A stretch of DNA of 64,000 nucleotides from Branchiostoma floridae (lineage: Eukaryota > Chordata > Leptocardii > Amphioxiformes > Branchiostomatidae). This document shows positions 33,901 to 44,731 of this stretch, piece by piece. The position numbers and the translations under genes were made by a program. The notes under the pieces were generated by a model. That model was not told where the DNA came from, did not search any database, and saw only the letters and a program-made list of their open reading frames with translations. Each line of letters opens with the position of its first letter. Position 1 is the first letter of the stretch. Location of the stretch: positions 15,124,721 through 15,188,720 of the forward strand of contig NC_049995.1 in assembly GCF_000003815.2 (NCBI RefSeq), written 5' to 3'.

Positions 33901-36900
33901 GACATGGTAGATCTGAACCAGGAACCCAATGCTATGGTATGTAATTACAGTAATGTTGTAACTGTTGTCAAATTCCTTGTATGGAGAAATTTTTCTTAGC
34001 ACTGTTGTCCACTTTTGTTTATATCTTTACCAGCTACCGGTTTTGGATGCTGTAGGTGAAATAACACACAGATTTGATTTGATTTTTGCCCTACCATAAA
34101 ATGAAATCCCTGCAAACATGTACAGTGTACCACCATAACCTTTTGTGGTCCTCACATCTAATCCAAGCAGAGATAGTAGCGGCTTGCTCCACTGAGTGAA
34201 AATTCCAACTGGTACTACCCCGGTATCTCTGCAACCCAAACTCTGCTTGGAGAATACACAGGACTCCCGGTCAGCAGTCAGCAATTGAAATGTTGTGCCT
34301 TGGCACTCTCACAGATTAAAATCTAGGAGGTCCTTTTTAAACCTTCTGAAACTACAGCCCAATAGATTATAAGCCTTAGTTTTGTTCACAGACCCTATGC
34401 TGCCCATCGTGTGCATCTAAGCCCTCTAGCGGATCACCATGGAACTGCACCTCTGTGGATACCAATCCTATGTTGTTTTTCACAGACTCCCCTAACCGGC
34501 CAGCAGTCCAAGACCCTGTGCTGCCTGTGTTGTGCCTCTGGCCCCATCGAGCTACAAGTCCAGGCAGATCGCTCTGCCTACTGTCCCGGTGAATCCATTA
34601 TCATCAGGGGTTCCGTGGAGAACAACTCAAGTTCAAAAATCACCAAGGTCACTGCAAAACTCAAGCAGGTAAAGTTAGAGTGGCAGTATAATTTTTGCCA
34701 ACCTTGAAGAGTATTTGTGTGTGAAATTAGAAATAGAGCTAGAACATTACAGTAACACTTAGATTTGTATCTGCATGCAACTCAATAATCTTATCATGAT
34801 CAACTAGTGTACACATGTTACCATTCCTAATTGATTTTAGCAAACTCCATTACTACCTGTTTTTGAGTATTGTACATTGTACTTATATGTGTGTGCACAC
34901 TATGTTTGTATATGTTTGTGTATTTATACAACAACAGACAAGCAACATGTTTCGTCAGTGCAGTTTCTGTTTGTTCTGACAGAGGGAGTAATTTCTGTTC
35001 CACAAGTGTGCTAATCCACAGTTTCTTTCTTTCTCTCTTCTACCAGGATGTTGTTTTCCCTGCCCACTACGTACCCTCATCACAAGACTTGACACACATT
35101 TTACATTTATATTAGTATTCAAATATTCCATTTGCATTAAGATATTTTAGGATTTGACATTGGCCCAAGCTCGTAATATGAACCAATGTCATCCAATTCA
35201 TTTTGTGGTGTTGAGGAGTTAATGTTAACTGGTTTCTTTCTTCTACCAGGATGTTGTTTTCCATGCCCACTACCCTCATCACAAGACTTGACACACATTG
35301 ACATTTATATTAGTATTCAAAAAAGGCACTTGCATTAGGGTGTTTTAGGATTTGATATTGGCCTAAGCAATATGAACCAATTTCATCCACTTCATTTCCT
35401 GGTGTTTAATAATGCTTACAGGCTTGATTCTTTTGTTTTGCCAGGATGTGGTTTTTCCATGCCCGCTATGTACCCTCATCACATGACTTGACACACATTT
35501 TACATTTATATTAGTATTCAAAAAAGGCACTTGTATTAAGGTATTTTAGGATTTTGACATTGGCCCAAGCTCGTAATGTGAACCAATTTCATCCAATTCA
35601 TTTCGTAGTGTTGAGGAGTTAATAATAACTTTTTTTTTTCTTTCTTCTGCCAGGATGTTGTTTTCTATGCCCACTACCCTCACCAAAAGACTCAACACAC
35701 ATTCATATTAGTATTCAAATAATGCATTTGGAATAACGTATCTTGGGATTGGCCAAAGCTTGGAATATGAACCAATTTCATCCAATTCATTTTATGGTGT
35801 TGAGGAGTTAATGCTAACCGTTTTCTTTCTCTTACCAGGATGTGGCTTTCCATGCCCATCATCCTCACCACAAAACTCGACACAGATCTAAGAACCTGGG
35901 GGAGGTTGAGGGGGAGGGGTGTGACGAGGGGGGGTCTGTACAACTGAACCTGATCCTGCCTGTCCCTGCCATCCCCCCGTCCAACCTGCGTTCCTGCAAC
36001 ATCATTGATCTCACCTACACACTCAATGTAAGTTTGTATCTTAACTCTTATTGCATAACTATTATGTTAACTCACTCACGGTCTATAAAGTAATGTTGTT
36101 GTACCGAACGATTACTGAAACTGCAAGATACAGAGACCTGTGACTGCTATACGATTTAATGTGAAATACACTGATACAACAGTTGATGAATGAATGAGTT
36201 AATGAGTGAGTGAATGAATGAATGAATGAATGGACAAATAATTGTATTTTGGAATAAAGATGGAATTGAGGATATTAATGCAAGAAGGAAAGAAAACAGG
36301 AAAGAAAGAAGTGAGGAAGGAAGGTAGTGAAATAAAGGAAGAAAAATGAGGAAGAGAAGGCAAAAGGTACATGTACCAATTAACATATAAAATTATAAAG
36401 GAAAAAACTCATTTTGGTCCTTTACAGGTGAGTGCACACTTCAAAGGAGCCCACACCAGCCTGGACCTGAAGTTCCCCATCCTGGTTGGCTCCATCCCCT
36501 TACGGAGCATCTACCCTACGGCACCCGCCTTCCCCCCTCCTCCTGTTGCTCCTGGCTTTGACCCTGCTTTCCCGCCCCCCAACCCAGGGGCGTACCCTCC
36601 CCCTAACCCTGGGGCGTACCCCCCACCCAACCCCAGTGCTCCGTATCCTCCTCCTACTGGTCCTGATGCTGCCTATCCTCCAGCGACTGGTGCTCCGTAT
36701 GTTCCCCCTCCCATTATGCCGGCAGCAGGCACACCGAACCTCCGTAAGTAACACTCAATCAGTCAAACTTTATCAGGGCTCGAAATACCAACTGCATATG
36801 CAGGTTAGTGCAGGTAAAATTGGAGCTGTGCAGGTATTGCTGTTGTCTACCTGCACTTAACCTGCACTGGTCTATGTACTGGGTTTTATACATAAATGTC

Positions 36901-37333
36901 GTATGATGTAGGGGTATGTGGATTGTTATTAGCTGCATTGACTGTTACCACCTATAAACTATACATGTAGAAGAAAAAATAGCAATGGTTCCTGAACAAT
37001 TTTAGTATGATCCATACTTCATAAATTCAGAGTGGTGCAGGTAAAATTTGTCTGGTGCGGGTAACAGCAGAAGTAGCCAGTATGGTTACATCCGGAACGA
37101 ACGTTATATTGTAGTCACGATGTTGGTGTTTTTTGTTTTATGAAAGTATTATTAAAATTTTATTTGGCGTGACGTCCAATATTCTTTTCCTTTCAGCTCC
37201 CCCCTCCTACATGCAGAGTGTGTTTGGAGCGAGCAACATCAAGGATGATGATGATAATGAACACACCAGGGGGACCATGGACTACGCACCCAAATACACT
37301 TACTACGACTGGAGCCAGCACCCACGGATTTAA
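30923..37333 (+). CDS. Arrestin domain-containing protein (alpha-arrestin, ARRDC-type), complete, 439 aa
   Basis: Alpha-arrestins are adaptors that bring HECT-type ubiquitin ligases to membrane cargo; their PPxY motifs bind WW domains. Exons: 30923-31040, 31914-32060, 33174-33284, 33818-33936, 34486-34668, 35839-36027, 36428-36743 and 37197-37333. All are GT-AG and sum to 1320 nt. The arrestin N fold is residues about 1-165 ([16 protein letters not shown], then [46 protein letters not shown]). The C fold is about 166-320 ([49 protein letters not shown]). A proline-rich repeat (PPPNPGAY twice) precedes PPSY at 396-399 and an acidic/aromatic end (APKYTYYDW). A second start upstream in the decoys is rejected because only the 30923 copy keeps its donor. 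A 5' UTR acceptor may exist at 30868-30869. Copy 1 of a tandem pair. Confidence 0.9.
31075..31385 (+). mobile_element. MITE with CAGGGCTCGAAATAC inverted repeats and a 5-bp TSD
   Basis: The left end CAGGGCTCGAAATAC and right end GTATTTCGAGCCCTG are perfect inverted repeats. TTTGA flanks both sides (31070-31074 and 31386-31390). The interior is built of repeated TGCAGGTA / TACCTGCA blocks. It lies 34 bp after the exon 1 donor. Other copies: 32685-33034 (inverted), 36774-37063 and 30085-30226. Confidence 0.82.
32130..32336. repeat. (TG)n-like microsatellite
   Basis: Interrupted GTGT/GTGTGAGTGTCT repeats in arrestin intron 2. Confidence 0.9.
32685..33034 (-). mobile_element. MITE, inverted copy of the CAGGGCTCGAAATA family
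   Basis: The ends are CAGAGCTCGAAATA and TATTTCGAGCCCTG, flanked by ACTGT on both sides (32680-32684 and 33035-33039), a second independent 5-bp target duplication. The interior is the reverse complement of the 31075 copy with extra sequence. Confidence 0.82.
33660..33806 (-). mobile_element. SINE abutting the exon 4 splice acceptor
   Basis: On the minus strand: a tRNA-like head (TGTGGTTAGGGTC, then GGTTCCAATAC as A and B box) followed by a body containing 'ctcacttcactcagg'. Its head ends about 10 bp from the acceptor of arrestin exon 4. The second arrestin gene has a SINE in the same place (41905-41995), so the insertion predates the duplication. Confidence 0.6.
34391..34485 (+). pseudogene. 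Decoy copy of the arrestin exon 5 start
   Basis: The segment starting 'cacagaccctatgctgccca' repeats, in degraded form, the acceptor and start of exon 5 (34481 onward), about 95 bp upstream. Confidence 0.55.
35047..35838 (+). repeat. Four tandem decoy copies of the arrestin exon 6 acceptor and exon start
   Basis: Units starting at 35047, 35250, 35445 and 35654 precede the intact exon 6 at 35839; spacings are 203, 195, 209 and 185 bp. Each keeps the pyrimidine tract, AG, GATGTTGTTTTC-like exon start and 'caagacttgacacacatt', then returns to intron. After about 45-60 nt none matches the exon, and none has a donor. Confidence 0.8.
36774..37063 (+). mobile_element. MITE, right end lost (CAGGGCTCGAAATA family)
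   Basis: Begins CAGGGCTCGAAATACC and follows the 31075 copy through the TGCAGGTA blocks to about 37063, where the right inverted repeat is missing. It lies in arrestin intron 7. Confidence 0.7.
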
Positions 37334-38690
37334 GGGGGGGGGGGGGTCTTTGGCAAAAGTCAGGGGGCATCATTAAAATTGAAGAATTTTTAAGGGGGGC
37401 CTGGGGAGAATTTTTAATACCACAATGGCTGAATATCACAAATTAAAGTTACATCAATTTAGCCAGCTATTTCAAGTGCCTGTGAGCTGAATGCTACATG
37501 CTTACAAGGCTGATTATAAGTTAAGATTATAGGCACTAGAAATGCATTCTTGTCTTGTTCTATTTTTTAAAATTTGTCAAAATGTGGAAAAGGCTCGGAT
37601 AAAATGCCTTTACATACTGATGACTTTTGTAAAATGGTACATGTTGCTTTCCCTGCTTGATTCTCATTATTTGGCAAAGAGTATGGTATTTGAATACAAA
37701 CACACACCACTACCAGTGGACCAGCCCCCTGTTGCATGTACAGTATGTAGTGATATGCACAAGGTTGTGTGGCCCAAGGGCTACAGAAATGGAGATGGGT
37801 GCTGCAGTATGCACCATTTGGTATGGGAAGGACTTTGACTTTTTTAAACACTTTTAGAAGTTGCTCCTTTATAAAATACAGATTATAATCTAATGATATG
37901 TTAGGTTTAGGGTATCACTACCCTGCTTTGTAGTTAGCATGTAAGCTCAGCTAAGTTTTTTGTCATATGTTTATATAGATTTATAGCTATACACAAACTT
38001 TCTTTGGTAAATTCACAATGCACTGAAGGAATGTTACAGTATGCAATACTAAATGTTTCTTTTTTTTATATGTTTGGATACCATCATTTAATCAGGTGCA
38101 TTAGATTGATATAGCCTTATTTTTGTATCAATATGGAAATAGTAATAATTAACAGTTATGATTTAACTTGAAAATTAACGTAATGATCAAAAGCAATGCT
38201 TGACACCATGCAATTTCAAGTATTCGGTCCAAGGAGAATGAATGAATGAATGGTTAGTTTATTACAATCAGTATATGATCAACTGTGTAAAGTAAACAGC
38301 AGCCATAGGCTGATTGAATTGTATGCTTTTTCAGATTTTGATACATGATTTTCAAATGCAATCGTATTAGCACTTATAGTATACTATTATGTAATATCAA
38401 TTCCCATGTGCACTTGTGTCATTGGTTATGCAATAACTGCAGTAAGATATTACTTCTCACATTCACCTGTATGTGATATGTATATTATAATATTTGTGTA
38501 TATCTTTATACAAACTTTTTTTAAACAGGTAAGTTTACACAGAAATGTCAAAATGAATGAAGGGATTTTGCGGTATGCATCACTACTTGTAATTTGGAAT
38601 ATTCCATGAGAGCGAATGAGAAATCAGTTGTTGTTGTTGTTGTTGTTTTTCTCTCTCTTCCTTATGCGTTTAGTAACAGATACAGCCATG
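37334..38690. other. 3' flank of arrestin copy 1
   Basis: A G-run directly follows the stop codon, as it does in copy 2 (44732), so this is homologous 3' UTR. I see no gene and no clear AATAAA at a decisive place. A short (GTT)n tract is at about 38627-38646. Confidence 0.5.
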
Positions 38691-39317
38691 AACGAGTGGC
38701 GAGTTTGACCCGCTTGCTAGGCGTTACTATGATGGATATTATTTCATATTACCTTGCCAGGTTATTACATTCGGGCACAATGCGATAGAAGATTTTTTGC
38801 TTTTATTCTATTTTAACCTGAGTCGGGCCAACTAAATAATGTCGCTCGACAAGTTGTGACCTTCAAAGATAAAAATGGCGTCAGTAAAATTGGAGCTACT
38901 GACCTGGAAGGAATATGAAGGAAGACACATGTCATGTAAGTGACGCTGTGTTGTTTAATAGTAACATCATTTACTCTGAACTTTCCTCCGTTTTGGAGTG
39001 TCATACCATCCAGGTAGGTAGGTAGGTATGTACCATCGACCAATAACGCAAAGTTGTTTCATATAACAACATCGTGATTTCTAGCACTAGAACAGCTTGT
39101 AATTGTCTGACATTTATTGTGTAATTCTTTTACATTATACCATCGCATCAGTAGTTTTTCAAAACAAAGCCGGCTTCATCGAAGAGCAATTTCAAGATAA
39201 GGTTTATTGCAAATTCTTGCCCGTGGGCTAATTGCAGGTAACATAAGAGATTCAAACGGTGTAAAAAACAATATCACAAGTGTCTACTCTAGTCTTAAAA
39301 GCTAACTCTAGATCCTG

Positions 39318-39640
39318 GGTTATTGGGTTCGACTCCTTTTTCGAAGACAGTGGAAGACGAAAGATCCCACCTTTTCTATTATGTGTGGGTTTTGTGATGT
39401 TAGAAGGAGAAATGTTTTATTTTTGTCTGTGAATGAGAGGAAGTTTGGATGGAATTTGGTGGCCTCGTCAAACAGCTCTTTTCTTTCGTGATCGTAGAAA
39501 GAGCAGTTTGACAAAATGTGTTTCGTATATATCTACTTTCTCTGAACTTTATGACATCCTGTATCTTGCTGTTGACATCTTCCTTTTGTAGCCACACTTC
39601 TTAAGGAAATGTCGATTTAATAAAAGGTTGTTCCAAGCAG
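39318..39640 (-). mobile_element. Fragment of a LINE ORF2 C-terminus
   Basis: Minus-strand translation gives RYIRNTF, then (after a frameshift) CSFYDHERKELFDEATKFHP and NPHIIEKVGSFVFHCLRKR. This fits the C-terminus of CR1/L2-type ORF2, including the Cys...Tyr...Glu-Arg...Leu-Phe pattern and the terminal NP...I...V..F...C...R. It is broken by a frameshift and truncated at the 5' end. Confidence 0.6.
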
Positions 39641-40626
39641 ACACTTGAAAGACAGAAAGTAAGTAAGATATTTCAAGTATTTATGATAAACAAGTGGTCG
39701 GAAAACATTATGCTCTTCCCTCCTAATATCTGCTTGAAGATAATTCTGACAGGTGTCTCTCAATCCACGCGAGACTTCCAGACGAGACTTGAGAAGCAGG
39801 AAACTAACCCAAACTCCAGACTACTCCAGACACACCTCCGGTTGATCTGTGTGTTTCTGAGTACGGCTTCAACGTGTTTACACCAGGCGCTTGAAAGGTG
39901 ACTATTCAATCTTATTCTGCTGACGTTATATCTATAAGGTTAAAAGTTCCTAGGTAGCAGCTAAGGGGCCAGATAATGTTGCCAAATTGTTATAAATATA
40001 CAAAACAAGAAGCCAGACGTAGTCTGCCAGTGCTCTGACTAAGGGCAATGACCTGTCATTTAGAATCTTGTTGAAAGCTCCTTGCTCTGATGACAACTAC
40101 GCAGCATAGCTCTATACAAGAAAGGTAAAATCTTCGCAAAATGTAGCACGTTTTCCCTGTAGCTATGTTATCGAGCTACTCACACACAATACTATACCAT
40201 AAGGCTTGCCCTCTAGTAGTTTGTGTGGGAGTAAACAAAATAGAAGAGCCCCAGGCCACAGGTGTTAACATAATTGAAGCAACTGGGGCAATTGATTAAT
40301 GTGATAAGAAGCATGTTTCGTGAACTTTTCGGCGAAATATGCACGATTGCTCTTGACAAAATCAGTTTATTTGTGGACATTTTTGCAATATGGCATTTTG
40401 TAAGAAAAGTTTTAACCATATTGTTACTTAAATTAAGTCAACATAGACAGCTGCCGCCCTACATCTACTTGGTTCTTTGACAGAATAAGAAGAGCGTCGC
40501 TGTCCCAAAACTGTTCGAACTGACGAATAGAGTTGTTGTTGCGATGTGCATTGATGTCACGTCTTTCCTATTTTTTTTTTTTTTTGGTGATAAACTTGAG
40601 TTTGCTTTGGTTGGCATGATTTCGAC

Positions 40627-40755
40627 AAAATACGACACGGGGTATTCTCTCGGGCCCAGCCCTGCTGCGGCTCCGATCACCGTCCGGCCGTCGGGCGATC
40701 CGACCCGCGACCGGGCTTTACCTCGGGCGATACAAAATTCCCCGTGTTGTATTTT
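40627..40755. repeat. GC-rich fold-back segment
   Basis: Ends AAAATACGACACGGGG and CCCCGTGTTGTATTTT are inverted repeats around an unusually GC-rich core ('gcggctccgatcaccgtccg'). Possibly a MITE or SINE; unassigned. Confidence 0.45.
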
Positions 40756-40769
40756 ATACATACATAGAA

Positions 40770-40995
40770 GTCTAGCACAGTGACAGCCGGGAGACCTATC
40801 CAGTTTACTAACAACATGGACGTGTCCTTGCAGATTCCAGTACTAGTATTGCGTGTGTAGCCGTTATACCTTGCACCGTGACAGCTGGAAGACAACGAAG
40901 ATGGAAAACTACAGGAATTCTCCATCTATTTTACCAACAGCACGGACGTCTTTCTGTTATGTTTGACGTGTCTTTGCAGATTCCAGTAGCGACTG
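40770..40995 (+). pseudogene. Degenerate exon-1 copies of arrestin gene 2
   Basis: Two partial copies of the exon-1 repeat unit lie at about 40795 and 40899. The second starts ATGG followed by AAAACTACAGG, one G short of the copy-1 exon, so its frame is lost. The gap at 40996 follows at once, so a good exon 1 may be hidden there. Confidence 0.55.
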
Positions 40996-41095
40996 NNNNN
41001 NNNNNNNNNNNNNNNNNNNNNNNNNNNNNNNNNNNNNNNNNNNNNNNNNNNNNNNNNNNNNNNNNNNNNNNNNNNNNNNNNNNNNNNNNNNNNNN
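40996..41095. other. Assembly gap (100 N, size nominal)
   Basis: Run of 100 N in the 5' part of arrestin copy 2, where exons 1 and 2 are expected. Confidence 1.
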
Positions 41096-41226
41096 CTTAG
41101 TGAAACACGGTTGTAAGTTTTTCTCAAGGGACTGAAATACTGTGATTTACCCATATTTTAAAATTACTCCTGTCATTTTGGTGATAATCTATTCTCAGCC
41201 CTTAAGTAGAACATCCTGTGTTCTAG

Positions 41227-41300
41227 CCAAAGGCGAGTCCGGTGACAACCCTACTCTGGACGCCGGCCGCCATGCCTTACCGTTCCAACACCAGCTGTGT
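41227..41300 (+). pseudogene. Truncated decoy copy of arrestin gene 2 exon 3
   Basis: Acceptor plus the first 73 nt of exon 3 ([15 protein letters not shown]), then a TG-rich stretch replaces the rest. The intact exon 3 follows 344 bp later at 41571. Confidence 0.75.
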
Positions 41301-41570
41301 GTCTGTGTGCGTGTGTTTGCCTATGATGATGTATGCCTGTCCGTGTGTGTATGTCTCCACATTGTAATATTTCCAGATACATTCTGTCAGAAAGCACAGA
41401 ACTGCCTGCGGTGGTATGCCATCCCTGTTGGCATATACAGTGATAAACAAAGAAGAGGGGAGCGTATTTGTATTGGGGTCTTAATGAAACATTAGACTGG
41501 AATACTGTAAGTTACCCTAAATCTTTTGCTATTTTGATGATGATTATTTCTTGGATATTCTGTGTTCTAG

Positions 41571-44500
41571 CGAAGGGCGAGTCCGGTGACAACCCCACCC
41601 TAGACGCCGGCCGCCATGCTTTACCGTTCCAGCATCAGCTGCCGGCCCAGGGGCTGCCTACCTCGTTTGAAGGGGATCATGGTTTGTTAATATGTTTGAT
41701 ATGCATATTTGTAGTAAACTGCATTTGGGCATATTAAACGCAGATTTCCTACACTATGAGTTTTGTAGAGTAAGGCCTACGTCACATTTCCAAACAGGGG
41801 CCCGGCCGGGCAGATTTCGGGAACGAAGTATGATATAGAAGACACCAAACTACACAAGACGTCTTGGACATTATTTGTGTAGAATTTTCCCTAGAAATTT
41901 TCTTTATCAAGGGCTGCACACTGAGACATTCTTGGGATTCAAACCAAGAACTTTAGGCTCTATAAGTAACAACCTGAACCACAAAGTCACCTTCCACATC
42001 CCCAGGTTACATCCGCTACTCTGTGAGGGCAAAAATTGACAAACCGTGGAAGTTTGACCACACGACGAAGAGGGCCTTCACTGTTCTGGATATAGTGGAC
42101 CTGAACCAGAACCCCAGTGCTATGGTATGTTACAGTAACTGTTGTTGTAAGTATCGTCGTCAGATTTTTTGATTGAAGGGTATGTTCTAAGCAACTATTC
42201 GTCAATGTATGTTTATAGTTTTCTTATTGATAATAAGTTACAGTTTTGGAAGGTGTAGAACAAATGAAATACGGGGTTGTCTGTCTTTGAAGTTGCAAAC
42301 TTTTCCTAGTTTACTACCTGTTGATTAGAAACATGACAACAGCATGACCTATGTTTTAACCAATCATGTTTTGTTCCAACAGACTGCCCTCTGAGAGGTC
42401 ATCGTTCAAGGATCTTTATCATGGATCTGTGTCCTCTTGCAGATTATATTAAAACAGCAATCTGTATGACTATATATATATATATATATATATTCACAGA
42501 TGACCCCAAGCGGCCATTCGAAGACCCTGTGTTGTCTGTGTTGTGCCTCTGTGCCCTCTAGAAGATTACAATGGAACTGCACTTGTATGATAACGAAGCC
42601 TGTGTTTTTATCCACAGACGCCCCTCACCGGTCAGCAGTCTTAAGACCGTCGTAAGGCCAAGCCTCTATCGTAACCAATCCTATGTTGTTGTCCACAGAC
42701 ACCTCTAACTGGTCAGCAGTCTAAGACCCTGTCTGTGTTGTGCATCTGGCCCTCTAGCATATTACAATGTCAAGCCTTTATTACAATACCAAACCTCTGT
42801 GGTAACCAACCTTGTGTTCTTGTCCACAGACACCCCTCACCGGTCAGAAGTCTAAGACCCTGTGCTGCCTGTGTTGTGCCTCCGGCCCCATCGAGCTACA
42901 AGTCCAGGCAGCCCGGTCAGCTTACTGTCCGGGAGAGTCCATTATCATCGGGGGTTCTCTTGAGAATAACTCAAGTTCAGAAATTACCAAGGTCACAGCC
43001 AAATTCAAGCAGGTAATTTGACAACAAATCCTGTACATGATATAATAAAATATAAAGTTTTTTGTCGAATCCATAGTATGGGCTATACATATCTATATTT
43101 GGATTGGAACAGTTGATTTCTGTGTACGATTGACAGACGACTAAAGTGTAGTGTACTATAGTGTACACATGCATTTTCTCTTTCTTTCTTCCTTCCTTCC
43201 TTTATATTAATTTATACTACTAGTGACCGAGCGATCATCATTTTGATCATTATGGCAAGCTCTTATCCGAAGAACGTCTTAAACAACAGTTAGGTACTCA
43301 TTTCCACCTGAGTGAAGTGAGAAAAGTCGTGTAAATTGCCGTTCCCAAGATCAACAGATTCGAACCCAGAACCTCTGATTGCGCCACACGACCCTACTCT
43401 GTAAGCTCCGTTTCGCTCAGAAGGTGTAACTCTATATTTTGTTTCTTCTGTCACCAGGATGTGGTTTTCCATGCCCACCACCCTCACCAGAAGACTCGAC
43501 ACGTCACTAAAATCCTGGGTGACGTGGATGGGTCGGGGTGTGAAGAGGGGGGCTCCGTGGACCTGAACATCACCCTGCCTGTACCTGCCATCCCCCCGTC
43601 AAGCCTCCGGTCCTGTAGCATCATAGATCTCTCCTACACACTCGATGTAAGTTTGTTTGTGCAATTCCATTGCCTAATTGATAGGTTGTTGTTTTACTGT
43701 TACTGAAAATTGCAGGTGAGTGAGTGAGTGAGTAAAGAAATGGGATGGAGAAAAGTGGTGAAAGGGGGAAAGGAGAAAGGAAAGGAATGAGGAAGGAAGA
43801 AAGTGGCAAAGTAAGAAATTAATATATGAGAAGGGAGTAGAAACAAATAAACAACCGAAGAAACTGACTTTGGTCCTTTTCTCCTAATCAGGTGAGTGCA
43901 CATTTCGGAGGAGCCCACACCAGCCTGGACCTGACGTTCCCCATCCTGGTCGGCTCCATCCCCTTACGGAGCATCTACCCCGTGGCACCAGCCTTTCCCC
44001 CTCCCTCCGTCGCTCCTGGTTTTGACCCTGCTTTCCCTCCCCCCAACCCTGGGGCATACCCCCCACCCAACCCCGGTGCTGTATATCCTCCTCCTGCTGG
44101 TCCTGATGCTGCGTATCCTCCAGTGACTGGTGCTCCGTATGTTCCCCCTGGTGATGGAGTCGCCCCTCCCATCATGCCACCTGCAGATGGCTCACCGAAC
44201 CTCCGTAAGTTACATTAGACTTCCAGAATAACTATGAGCTACTCAAGCAACTGGATATGATTTTGGAAACAGACGTTTTATTGTATCTTCCACTGCCTTT
44301 TATCAGTGACTTAGCAGATCTGTTGAAGAGCAGGTTTCATTCCCTAAATATGAATTGATATACAAATAAAGTCTCAAAGGAGGTGAATGCCAATTTTAGA
44401 AAGTATGAAACAAAAGGAGTAGCAAGGTAAAGTTAAGACAGCTTGGTTATACAAATGAGTCAATTAACTCCTGTCATTTGTGTGCAAGAGCTGATGTTGT

Positions 44501-44731
44501 CTCGTGAGTGGTTGCTCTTTAACAGATCCCCTTGCAACGGCTTTAAACTATTTCAAATGCAACGCTTGTATGGAGTCTTTTGCTTCCATTTCAGCTCCTC
44601 CCGCCTACATGCAGAGTGTGTTCGGGGCGAACAACATCAGGGATGACGATGATAATGAGTACACCAGGGGGACCCTGGACTACGCACCCAAGTACCCCTA
44701 CTACGACTGGAGCCAACACCCCCAGGTTTAG
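41571..44731 (+). CDS. Arrestin domain-containing protein, second tandem copy; exons 3-8 only
   Basis: Exons: 41571-41681, 42006-42124, 42830-43012, 43458-43646, 43892-44204 and 44595-44731. Lengths 111, 119, 183, 189, 313 and 137 equal copy 1 except exon 7, which is 3 nt shorter; all GT-AG and all in frame to a stop. Most differences from copy 1 are conservative ([12 protein letters not shown] for [16 protein letters not shown] for PPSY). Exons 1 and 2 are not visible; degenerate exon-1 copies and a gap lie upstream. If they are truly lost, the protein lacks the first 88 residues of the arrestin N fold and would be a pseudogene or use a new start. Open frames and low divergence in six exons suggest constraint, so a hidden 5' end is more likely. 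Confidence 0.82.
41905..41995 (-). mobile_element. SINE head abutting the exon 4 acceptor of arrestin copy 2
   Basis: Reverse-strand tRNA-like head (GGTTTGAATCC-type B box, TTGTGGTTCAGG A-box region) ends about 10 bp before the acceptor at 42005, matching the SINE position in copy 1. Confidence 0.55.
42379..42829 (+). repeat. Tandem decoy copies of the arrestin gene 2 exon 5 acceptor and start
   Basis: Units beginning with an acceptor plus an ACNCCCCTCACCGGTCAGCA-like start lie at about 42382, 42501, 42618 and 42702, before the intact exon at 42830. Several keep the CCACAG acceptor, and two continue to 'tgtgttgtgc'. One contains an in-frame stop (CAGTCTTAAG). A (TA)n tract at 42470-42493 lies between the first two. 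Confidence 0.75.
43330..43430 (-). mobile_element. SINE fragment
   Basis: Minus-strand B-box-like GGTTCGAATCT (reverse of 43367-43377) with the 'ctcacttcactcagg' body block shared with the 33660 copy. It lies in arrestin gene 2 intron 5, just before exon 6. Confidence 0.55.
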
